Part shown: positions 14,586 through 22,523 of the stretch, one piece after another | Layout: the number at the start of each line of letters is the position of its first letter | How positions within the stretch are numbered: the stretch's first letter is position 1 | Assembly: GCA_965247395.1 (NCBI GenBank) | Contig: OZ252012.1 | Coordinates: forward strand, 868,001-932,000 | From: CAYRJD01 sp965247395 | GTDB lineage: Bacteria; Actinomycetota; Acidimicrobiia; Acidimicrobiales; Poriferisodalaceae | DNA: 64,000 nucleotides | Reading direction: 5' to 3' | Translations under genes and position numbers: made by a program | The notes under the pieces: generated by a model | What the model was told of the DNA's origin: nothing | Seen by the model: the letters and a program-made list of their open reading frames with translations, nothing else | The model's database searches: none

Positions 14586-17500
14586 TTGCCGACCCAGACG
14601 ACGCCCCCCGCCCCACCCGTCCCCGCCGTCGACCGAGCTGCGGCCGTTGACAGGCTGAGCAAGGCTCTAAGCGGCCGAGGTCAAAACGAGGCAACCCTGC
14701 GAAACCATTTGGTAGAGGCGCTGGAGCATTTAGGCCGCGACACAGAGGTGGAATTTAATACGGGTGATGGTCGCTGTGATATCTACCTGCCGTCAAGAAG
14801 ATTTTTGATTGAGGCCAAGCGGCGAGGTCGCGCAGAGCCAAAAGACCACGGCAGCAAAGACAACGAAACCCAGCTCGGCCAATGCGACCGCTATGTCACC
14901 GCTGACCATGAGCGTGAGCTCTACACACTGAGCTTTGAAGACGAAGACACCCGTGCTCCGTGGCGGGCCTGCCTAACAGACGCTCGCGAATGGTGGGTCT
15001 GGCAGTGGGATGTAAAAGAAGACCTAACACTTGCCCCCCCCCGCGAGATTTGGAGGAAGTCATTTGGTCCCTCAGCTGCTGAGGAGCTAACTGGCTGGCT
15101 TGAGAGCCTTACAAGCCAAGAGGCAGGCAAACCCTGGCCCCCCAACAACCCGGCTCAGATCTTTTTCCGCTACCACGAAGAGCTAGAAGATCTCTATGAG
15201 GTTGACAAGAGCCAGAGCAAGATAACCAAGCGTGACGTCTGGCTAGAGATGCTGAAAGGCTCCGGCACAGATCCACAACAGTCCGACCAAGACGAGCTAT
15301 TCGTCCAGCACACCTTGCTCGTAACGGTGGCACGTGCGGTCATTGCTTCGCTAGCAAAGGATTCACGCAAACCCATTGAGGTAATGAGCGCGGGTTTCGC
15401 TTCATGGCCGCATCGACCAAATGAAAGCGGCGGTGCTTCCTCAGTTCAAGGTGAAAACTGGACTAACGAGCTCTTTGGCCTAGTCAAAAGTTACGAGTGG
15501 CGCCAACGCGGACGTGACGTGTTGCGCGATCTATACCAAGAGCTTGTCCCAAAGCAGCATCGCAAGGATTATGGCGAGTACTACACGCCTGACTGGCTCG
15601 CTGAGGGAGTAGTCGAAAAAGTGCTAGACGACGCCTGGATAACAAGGTCAGTCAAGGCCATGCTGAGAACTCCTAATGCACCTGGCGTGGGAGTTCTGGA
15701 TCCTGCATGCGGATCAGGCACATTCCTTTTTCATTCTGCAAGGCGAATTCTTAGCTCAAAGGTGATCAAAGATCAGAATCTCACAGACGGCCAAAAAGCC
15801 ACGGTTACAGCAAACCTGGTCCAAGGGATTGATATCCATCCGGTTGCCATTGAGATGGCAAAGGCAACATTATTACGAGCCTTACCGTGCCCCCCTCCTA
15901 CCGGTAACGATGCCTTACAGATATTCCAGGGTGATTCATTGCTTTGGAATCAATCCATATCGGCAATGGGCGAAGAAACCGTTGAGCAACAGACGGTACT
16001 TATTACTGATGATGAGTTCAAGGTGGTTACCCCCAAAGAAAAAACGATTAAGTTTCCGCCAGCGGTTGCGAAGCAAAAGGCCTTCAGCAACTACGCAAAA
16101 CGTCTAGTTACGGCTGCTCAGAGAAAAGAAGGGCGACCTGAGCCGATTGGTTTAGTTGTAAGCGATAACGAGTTGGCCGAACTCACATTGTCATACGACG
16201 CCCTTAAAGACATTATTGCTGAGGAAGGGGATAATGTTTGGGCTTGGTATATCAACAACGCTACGGGCCCATTAGTCATTAGCGCGCGCGGTGTTGACCG
16301 CATCGTTGCAAACCCGCCTTGGGTAAGAATGAGTGATATACAGCTCCTAAAGCGCAAGCGTGAACTTGAGAAACTAGCAAAACAGACTGGTCTTTGGGGT
16401 CAGGGGAAAAACAATACAGCCTTCAACATAGCGGCGCTCTTTGTAGACCGTTGTAGCAACCACTATCTCGGCTATGCAATCAAGAACAACAAAAATGGTG
16501 TGGCAGCGGGATGGGTACTGCCTTGGGGGTGCATAAAGTCTGGCGGTTGGGAGACAACGCGTGAGAAGCTGAATCCTGGAACAGAAGAAGTGTGGGATCT
16601 GGGTGAGGTAAAGGATCCACCCTTTAAGAGCTCTGCTAGCGCTGTTTGGATCCGTGACAACAAGAAAAGAAGAAAAACACCTAGCGTCAAGGCTTATAAA
16701 AACAAGGGCAAGGAAAAGGTCAGTTTAAGCTCCACATGGTCTGAAGTAAAAGAGCTCATAACTATTACAAGAAAGAAGCAATACCCAATACTTGCTTCGG
16801 ATTATCAGACAAATGGTAAGGCAGAGTTTGCGAACGGCGCAACACTTTTCCCTCATTGTTTAGTAAAAATAGAATCTACCTCTCCAGCTGACAACAGCTC
16901 AGAGCTAGAGATCGTTACTTCAGGGTCTCGCCACAAACCTTGGAAATCATTAGGAGCACAGAAAGGCGTAATCCCAAAGCACTGGGTAAGGTCAATAATC
17001 GATAATGAATCCTTATTAGCGTTTGCTATTTTGAAAACACGGCGATATGTTATTCCAATACGAGACCACAAAGAGGACATTGAAGCAGAGAACAACGAGT
17101 TTTGGTCTGGTATTGACGGTGTAGCGGAGCTATATGCAAGCAATGCAGGGAAAGGTAGCTCAACGCCAAAAACGCTATTTGAGCGACTCAACTTCCAAAA
17201 TGCGTTATTAAGGCAAAAATGGAGCAAAACTGCAGGTAACCGGCTTGTAGCCTACAATGCTTCAGGCGGGATACTTCGCTCTGCACGGTTCAGAGACAGT
17301 AACCTGTTAGCTGAACATAAAGCATTTTGGATGTTGTGTGATAGCCCTGGCGAGGCGCAATATCTGACCGCCTTGCTAAATACTGACAAACTGCAAGCCG
17401 CATTTGTTAGTACACAAAAAGCAGGCTGGGACTTCAATCAACACTTTTTGCATGAAATACCAATACCAAAGTTTGAAAGTGGCAACGCAACTCACACTGA

Positions 17501-17693
17501 GCTAGCAAAGCTCTGCGTGCAAGCCGAAGCCGTTGCAGATGAACTTGTGCGCAAGTTTGAGAATGAGCCTGACTCAGGCAAACGGCGCCAGATGGCCCGC
17601 TCCAAAGAAATCAGAGAAGCGCTGCGAGAAACCGGTATTGCCAAACGCATTGACGCTGCCGCACGAAAGCTGCTGCCCAAGTACGCCAGCTAG
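14586..17693 (+). CDS. Single-chain restriction-modification enzyme (type IIG-like)
   Basis: The 1035-residue protein joins a nuclease and an N6-adenine methyltransferase in one chain. The N-terminal nuclease shows a PD-(D/E)XK pattern, D65 then E76-A-K78 (RCDIYLPS and FLIEAKRRG). The methyltransferase has motif I LDPACGSGTFLF near residue 372 and motif IV ANPPWVR near 575. A C-terminal region of about 350 residues should read the DNA target. The TTG start at 14586 follows AAAGGAG, which sits in a hairpin. The first kilobase and the last 200 bp have host-like GC, whereas roughly 15.75-17.45 kb is clearly more AT-rich, suggesting horizontal origin or domain exchange. A C9 run lies in frame at 15034-15042. 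No separate specificity or methylase gene is nearby. Confidence 0.85.
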   Translation: MPTQTTPPAPPVPAVDRAAAVDRLSKALSGRGQNEATLRNHLVEALEHLGRDTEVEFNTGDGRCDIYLPSRRFLIEAKRRGRAEPKDHGSKDNETQLGQCDRYVTADHERELYTLSFEDEDTRAPWRACLTDAREWWVWQWDVKEDLTLAPPREIWRKSFGPSAAEELTGWLESLTSQEAGKPWPPNNPAQIFFRYHEELEDLYEVDKSQSKITKRDVWLEMLKGSGTDPQQSDQDELFVQHTLLVTVARAVIASLAKDSRKPIEVMSAGFASWPHRPNESGGASSVQGENWTNELFGLVKSYEWRQRGRDVLRDLYQELVPKQHRKDYGEYYTPDWLAEGVVEKVLDDAWITRSVKAMLRTPNAPGVGVLDPACGSGTFLFHSARRILSSKVIKDQNLTDGQKATVTANLVQGIDIHPVAIEMAKATLLRALPCPPPTGNDALQIFQGDSLLWNQSISAMGEETVEQQTVLITDDEFKVVTPKEKTIKFPPAVAKQKAFSNYAKRLVTAAQRKEGRPEPIGLVVSDNELAELTLSYDALKDIIAEEGDNVWAWYINNATGPLVISARGVDRIVANPPWVRMSDIQLLKRKRELEKLAKQTGLWGQGKNNTAFNIAALFVDRCSNHYLGYAIKNNKNGVAAGWVLPWGCIKSGGWETTREKLNPGTEEVWDLGEVKDPPFKSSASAVWIRDNKKRRKTPSVKAYKNKGKEKVSLSSTWSEVKELITITRKKQYPILASDYQTNGKAEFANGATLFPHCLVKIESTSPADNSSELEIVTSGSRHKPWKSLGAQKGVIPKHWVRSIIDNESLLAFAILKTRRYVIPIRDHKEDIEAENNEFWSGIDGVAELYASNAGKGSSTPKTLFERLNFQNALLRQKWSKTAGNRLVAYNASGGILRSARFRDSNLLAEHKAFWMLCDSPGEAQYLTALLNTDKLQAAFVSTQKAGWDFNQHFLHEIPIPKFESGNATHTELAKLCVQAEAVADELVRKFENEPDSGKRRQMARSKEIREALRETGIAKRIDAAARKLLPKYAS
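15034..15042 (+). repeat. C9 homopolymer inside the R-M coding region
   Basis: Nine consecutive C residues encode part of LAPPRE near codon 150, between the nuclease and methyltransferase domains. Other C runs in this gene reach only six. Gain or loss of one base would truncate the protein before the methyltransferase. Confidence 0.9.
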
Positions 17694-17780
17694 CCCCGCG
17701 CTGTCTACCACTCTCCACTGGCACCCTGCACTGGCACCCTCCACTGGTTGGGCTGCTGGGAGCCATATTCTTGAGCTTCT

Positions 17781-18929
17781 ATGAGCCGTGTAGCTGTCTG
17801 CTTTGGCGGGCCCTCACCCGAACATGACATCTCGGTGCTCACAGGCCTGCAGGCCTCGCATTGCCTGGCCGAACTCGGTGAAGACCCGGTTGCGTTGTAC
17901 TGGGCCCGCAACGGCGACTGGTTTGAAGTCCCCGCGACGGCAGAGCCAGGTGAGTTTGCCGAAGGCTTGCCAAATGACGCCAAGCCGATCGAGCTACTGA
18001 TCGGCGAAGAGGGCGGCTTTTTTCACACGGGACGTCGCATTCGACGATCACCGCTCGACCTGTCGGTCATATTGAACTGCTGTCACGGCGCACCGGGCGA
18101 GGACGGCACCTTGCAAGCCGCGTTTGACATGGCTGGCTTGCTCTACTCCGGCCCTAGCCACGCGGGGGCGGCGCTCGGCATGGACAAGTTCGCATTCACT
18201 TCCGTCATCGCCGCGGCAGGCCTACCCACCTTGCCTCTGTGGGTTCTCAACGACGATTTAGAGCTAAACGACGAAACAGCACCCCTAGCGCAAGGCCCGC
18301 TCATCGTGAAGCCACGCTTCGGCGGCTCATCAATCGGCATTGAGATAGTCGAAGACCTACAAACGGCCAAAGCTCTGGCAGCCTCGGCTGTGGCGCTGGC
18401 CGAGGGTGCGGTGGTGCAGCAATACCTGACCGACTCCGTTGACCTGAACGTTTCGTTGCTGGCCTGGCCTACCTTGCGGCTAAGCGCGATCGAACGTCCA
18501 CTGCGATCAACCGAGGATGAACAGCTCAGCGGCACCATCTACAGCTACGCGGACAAATACCTGCGCGGCGAGCAAGGCATAGCCAGCGCACCTCGTGAGC
18601 TGCCTGCGAATCTGCCTGAAGCTATTGAACGCGCCGTGTTCAACATCGCCACCCAAGCGGCCGGGCTGATAATGGCTCGTTCGGTGTCACGACTGGATTT
18701 CTTGTGGGACGGCAATGAAGAACCCCGCGGGCTGTACATAAACGAGGTCAACACGATCCCTGGTTCGCTCAGCTGGTACTTCTGGACCGAACAAGGTGTC
18801 AGTTTTGCGGAGTTACTGCATGATCTGATCGGTGAAGCGCAAGCAAAACCGGAGCGTCGGTTTCGCACGGACGGGGCTGACGGCACCGCTTTGCGCAGCA
18901 CCAAGAACATCTCCTCGAAGCTTGCCTAG
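17781..18929 (+). CDS. ddl: D-alanine--D-alanine ligase
   Basis: Ddl joins two D-alanines with ATP for peptidoglycan precursors. The 382-residue protein has the ATP-grasp layout: VAVCFGGPSPEHDISVLTG at the N-terminus, SGPSHAGAALGMDKFA near residue 125, the ATP-binding VKPRFGGSSIGIEIVED near 177, YSYADKYL near 255 and the metal site INEVNTIPG near 324. All are intact. It lies in the same direction as the membrane-anchored Mur ligase, separated from it by the R-M gene. The spacer before it contains a 15-bp tandem repeat (CACTGGCACCCT units, 17709-17743). The downstream lipoprotein start overlaps its 3' end. Confidence 0.93.
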   Translation: MSRVAVCFGGPSPEHDISVLTGLQASHCLAELGEDPVALYWARNGDWFEVPATAEPGEFAEGLPNDAKPIELLIGEEGGFFHTGRRIRRSPLDLSVILNCCHGAPGEDGTLQAAFDMAGLLYSGPSHAGAALGMDKFAFTSVIAAAGLPTLPLWVLNDDLELNDETAPLAQGPLIVKPRFGGSSIGIEIVEDLQTAKALAASAVALAEGAVVQQYLTDSVDLNVSLLAWPTLRLSAIERPLRSTEDEQLSGTIYSYADKYLRGEQGIASAPRELPANLPEAIERAVFNIATQAAGLIMARSVSRLDFLWDGNEEPRGLYINEVNTIPGSLSWYFWTEQGVSFAELLHDLIGEAQAKPERRFRTDGADGTALRSTKNISSKLA

Positions 18930-20064
18930 TCCCCGGCGGGCTGGGTTTGCGGTGATAGCGGTAATAGGCGCGCTGCTGCTAGCTGCGGCGTGCTCATCAT
19001 CAGCACTCTCTGATTCAAGTAGCGCTGGTTCAGGCAGGGCTGGCAACGGCAATGCTGGAAACGGCGGCAATGATCCTGGCGACAGTGCTGCCGCCCTGCT
19101 CGGAAGCTGCGTGGCCGACCAGGTGGCAGCTTCGCTGGAAATTACCGTTGAACAGCTGTCGACCGATCTGGCAAACGCTGATCCGGGTCGTGAGATAATG
19201 CAGGTAATCACCACAGAGGTGCTTCGCATAGCTCGCGACATTTGCGAGCTGCGAGAGCTAGCCGCCGGTGGTAACGGTAACGGCGCTGGCGGTGCTGATT
19301 CCGGCGCAAACGATCAATCTGCGACACGAGCCGTATCACCCGAGGCCGATCGCAACGCCTCCTTGCCAGCATCGCTGGTAGATGCGCCGCAGCGCTTCGA
19401 CCCTGACGACCCTCCCCCGGGCGACAACCCAGACCTCGACGACCTCTGGCTGCTTTGCGGAGATGGTGAACCGCTGTCGTGTGATCGCCTGCTTTACGAA
19501 TCTCCCGCTGACAGCGACTATGAAGCCTTCGGGTTCAGCTGCGGCGGTCGAGAAAATCTGGACTGCGACACATTGCTGGGAGCGGTCTCAGGCACGAACA
19601 CCCTGGTCTCGCCTGCAACCACTGCTCCGGGTAACGATGCAGGGCTTGATAGATGGTGGGCACGCTGCGCAAACGGCAGCAGTCAAGCCTGTGCTCAGCT
19701 GGTACTAACCGCACCGGGCGGCTCGCTCTACGCCTACTACGGGTACTCATGCGGAGGCCGCACCGCCGGCGACTGCGCAGCACTGCTAGGCAACGACGGC
19801 TCCCCACCGACTTTAGAGGGCCGCTCGCCTACCGATTCTGCGCCCGGCACGGACTCATATCTAGACCGACTCTGGCTCAGCTGCGCCGACTTGTCAGCCA
19901 CTGCCTGCGGTGACCTGGCTACTTTCGCTCCACGTAGCAGCGACTACGAACGCTTCGGTTTGTCATGCGGTTGGCGTGCGGTAACGCCATGCACGAAGCT
20001 GTTTGCGGAGATAACGCACTGCAACATCACCGCTACCTGTCGCACCAGCGCCCGCGACGGCTAG
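18922..20064 (+). CDS. Lipoprotein with three Cys-rich repeats
   Basis: The reading frame is open further upstream inside ddl, but a start at TTG 18922, overlapping the ddl end by 8 bp, gives a standard lipoprotein signal: LPSPRRAGF, a hydrophobic core and LLAAAC followed by SSS (380 residues). After a Gly/Ser/Asn-rich linker and a helical segment, the C-terminal 220 residues contain three similar units of about 65 residues. Each carries the pattern LDxLWxxC, a second Cys, then DYExFGxSCGGR (YAYYGYSCGGR in the second) and another Cys. The unit resembles repeats I recall from other actinobacterial lipoproteins and is probably an extracellular fold with two disulfides per unit. Function unknown. 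Confidence 0.7.
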   Translation: MPSPRRAGFAVIAVIGALLLAAACSSSALSDSSSAGSGRAGNGNAGNGGNDPGDSAAALLGSCVADQVAASLEITVEQLSTDLANADPGREIMQVITTEVLRIARDICELRELAAGGNGNGAGGADSGANDQSATRAVSPEADRNASLPASLVDAPQRFDPDDPPPGDNPDLDDLWLLCGDGEPLSCDRLLYESPADSDYEAFGFSCGGRENLDCDTLLGAVSGTNTLVSPATTAPGNDAGLDRWWARCANGSSQACAQLVLTAPGGSLYAYYGYSCGGRTAGDCAALLGNDGSPPTLEGRSPTDSAPGTDSYLDRLWLSCADLSATACGDLATFAPRSSDYERFGLSCGWRAVTPCTKLFAEITHCNITATCRTSARDG

Positions 20065-20075
20065 ACACAAGCCCC

Positions 20076-22523
20076 GTGATAGCCGACGCTCTCGCACATA
20101 AACGCATCGCCATTACCGGCGCAACCGGTTTCTTAGGCACAGCGCTAGTAGAGCGCCTGCTACGTCGCGTGCCTGATTGCGAGCTTGTGCTGCTGGTGCG
20201 CCCAGGCCGTCGCAACGACGCCCTGCAACGAGTTCAGCGCGAGATATTCCGCAACGACGCCTTTGATCGGTTGCGCGAAAGCTGGGGAACCGAATTTGAC
20301 GCCATCTGCGAGCAGCGGGTCACCGTGCTGTCCGGTGATGTCAGCGTTGACAATCTGGGGCTAGCACCCGCCGATAAATCAACCTTTTGTGGCTGCGACA
20401 TCATCATTCATGCTGCAGCCGCGGTCAGCTTCGACAGTCCGCTCGATGCCTCCATCGACATCAATCTGCTGGGACCAAACCGCATCCTCACCGCATGCCA
20501 AGACATCGGCACCACTCCCCACTTGGTTGCGGTGTCGACGTGTTATGTGGCGGGCAACCGACGCGGTGACGCCGCTGAAACGCTGCTAACCGACTCACCG
20601 TTTTCGCTAGAAATCGACTGGCGTGCCGAGGTAGCTGCCGCTCACCGCACCCGTTCCGACATAGATGCACGCAGCCGGGAGCCACACCGTTTAACCAAAC
20701 TGCGCAATAGCGCACGTGAAGAGCTCGGACCAGCGGGCCTGCCGATGCTGGCTGCTAAGACCGAACAGCTTCGGCTTGAATGGGTCGATCAGCAAATGAT
20801 TGACTCCGGACGCAGCCGCGCGGCATCGCTGGGCTGGCCAGACGTCTATACCTACTCAAAGGCGTTAGGCGAGCAAGCCCTGGTGGAGCTGCACCAGAAC
20901 ATTCCGGTCACCATCGTGCGGCCATCAATCATTGAGTCGGCTCTGGCTGAACCAAAACCTGGCTGGATTCGCGGGTTTCGCATGGCCGAACCGTTGATTG
21001 TTTCGTTCGCCAAGGGCGAGCTTGACACGTTTCCGGGCTATCCCGAAGGCGTGATCGATGTGATTCCGGTGGACATGGTGGCCGCATGCATCGTTGCTGT
21101 CGCAGCACAAGGACCAAAGGCTCCTGCCAGCACAGAGCCAGCGCCGCTGGAGATCTTCCAGATCGCTTCGGGCGCAGTAAACCCGCTCCGTTTCAAGGTG
21201 TTGCTTGAAACCACAATGCACTGGTTTGAACAGCATCCGGTCTACGACGCCAAGGGTCATCCCACCGCAGCTACCTCCTGGCGTTACGCCGGCTCCTCAG
21301 ACCTAGAAGAAAAACTCAAAAGAGTCATGCGACTGCTAAACGTCGCCAACCGTTTCGTCAACTACCTACCGTTGCGAGGGCGTAGCGACTTCACCTTGCG
21401 CTTAGCTCAACGCCGCCAAAGCCTGGAGCAGCTACAGGGCTACGTTCAGCTTTACGGTGCCTACGGCAAGTGCGAAGCCCTCTACAGCATCGACGCAACG
21501 CTTGGCTTGTGGAACTCCCTCGATAGCGCCGACCAAAACGCTTTTGCGTTCGACCCGCGCGTCATCGATTGGTCGCACTACATCGCTGAGGTGCACCTGC
21601 CAACCGTTGTGGTGCAATCCCGGGTTAAGACCACACCTGAAGTGCGCAGCGGTCCAAGCAGAACCACCCGGCTACAAGCCGCAGTGTTAGATCCGCAGCG
21701 TCAGTTTGCGGCGTTTGACCTTGAGAACACGCTCATTGCGAGCAACGTCGTAGAGAGCTACTCCTGGCTAGCCACCCGCGATCTGGATGCCGGAGCACGT
21801 TTTCGCTTTGTGCTGCGCACGCTGTCCCAGGCTCCCGGGCTCTGGCGGCGCGACCGGCATGACCGCACCGACTTTTTGCGCTTCTTCTATCGTCGCTACA
21901 AAGGTGCGTCGGTCGAAAAACTGGACGCGGCGGCCAACGAAATGCTGAGCCATTTGATACTGGCGAAGGCGTTCCCGGCCGGACTGAGACGAGTGCGCGC
22001 TCATAAGGCCGCCGGACATAAAACGGTGCTAATTACCGGCGCTCTTGATTTAGCGGTGCGCCCGTTAGCACCTCTGTTTGATGAGATCATTGCTGCCAGA
22101 ATCGGCAGTGTTAATGGCCGCTATACCGGAGAAATGATTGACGTGCCACCCACTGGCGAAATGCGAGCGCAGTTAATGACGAGTTGGGCAGACGAGCAAG
22201 GACTTGACTTGACACAAGGCGTGGCTTATGCCGACGCAGCATCAGATCTGCCGATGCTCGAAGCGGTTGGCTATCCCGTTGCGGTCAACCCTGAAACGCG
22301 GCTGGTAACGATTGCGGACAAGCGCGGCTGGTTGGTCGAGGAATGGGGTCACACACCAGGTGCGCCGAAGACCCTGCTGCCGATGGCACCGCGGCGACGC
22401 AGCAATGCGCAGCAAGTTCGCGCCAGTGCTCGCCAGCTCGCACGCTCTAGTCGAAAAAACCCTGCTCACGAAAGCCCTGCTAGCGAAAACCCTGTTAGCG
22501 AAAACACGGCTCAAATCCGATGA
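20076..22523 (+). CDS. Acyl-reductase-like SDR fused to HAD-IB domain
   Basis: The frame is open from 19965, but GTG at 20076, 11 bp after the lipoprotein stop, directly precedes the Rossmann motif ITGATGFLG, so it is taken as start (815 residues). Residues 1 to about 500 form an extended SDR of the fatty-acyl-CoA/thioester reductase type, with YTYSKALGEQ carrying the catalytic Tyr and Lys. Residues about 545-765 are a HAD-family phosphatase-like domain beginning FDLENTLIAS and containing ITGALDLAV and YADAASDLPML. HAD motif I normally reads DxDxT; here the second Asp is Glu (DLENT), so phosphatase activity is doubtful. The C-terminus ends in about four 15-bp in-frame repeats. Its TGA overlaps the next ATG (ATGA). 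Confidence 0.82.
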   Translation: MIADALAHKRIAITGATGFLGTALVERLLRRVPDCELVLLVRPGRRNDALQRVQREIFRNDAFDRLRESWGTEFDAICEQRVTVLSGDVSVDNLGLAPADKSTFCGCDIIIHAAAAVSFDSPLDASIDINLLGPNRILTACQDIGTTPHLVAVSTCYVAGNRRGDAAETLLTDSPFSLEIDWRAEVAAAHRTRSDIDARSREPHRLTKLRNSAREELGPAGLPMLAAKTEQLRLEWVDQQMIDSGRSRAASLGWPDVYTYSKALGEQALVELHQNIPVTIVRPSIIESALAEPKPGWIRGFRMAEPLIVSFAKGELDTFPGYPEGVIDVIPVDMVAACIVAVAAQGPKAPASTEPAPLEIFQIASGAVNPLRFKVLLETTMHWFEQHPVYDAKGHPTAATSWRYAGSSDLEEKLKRVMRLLNVANRFVNYLPLRGRSDFTLRLAQRRQSLEQLQGYVQLYGAYGKCEALYSIDATLGLWNSLDSADQNAFAFDPRVIDWSHYIAEVHLPTVVVQSRVKTTPEVRSGPSRTTRLQAAVLDPQRQFAAFDLENTLIASNVVESYSWLATRDLDAGARFRFVLRTLSQAPGLWRRDRHDRTDFLRFFYRRYKGASVEKLDAAANEMLSHLILAKAFPAGLRRVRAHKAAGHKTVLITGALDLAVRPLAPLFDEIIAARIGSVNGRYTGEMIDVPPTGEMRAQLMTSWADEQGLDLTQGVAYADAASDLPMLEAVGYPVAVNPETRLVTIADKRGWLVEEWGHTPGAPKTLLPMAPRRRSNAQQVRASARQLARSSRKNPAHESPASENPVSENTAQIR

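Noticed and set aside
19965..20075. Longer N-terminus of the SDR-HAD protein starting inside the lipoprotein gene
   Set aside because: The extra 37 residues are the out-of-frame 3' end of the lipoprotein and do not resemble an SDR; GTG at 20076 directly precedes the Rossmann motif.
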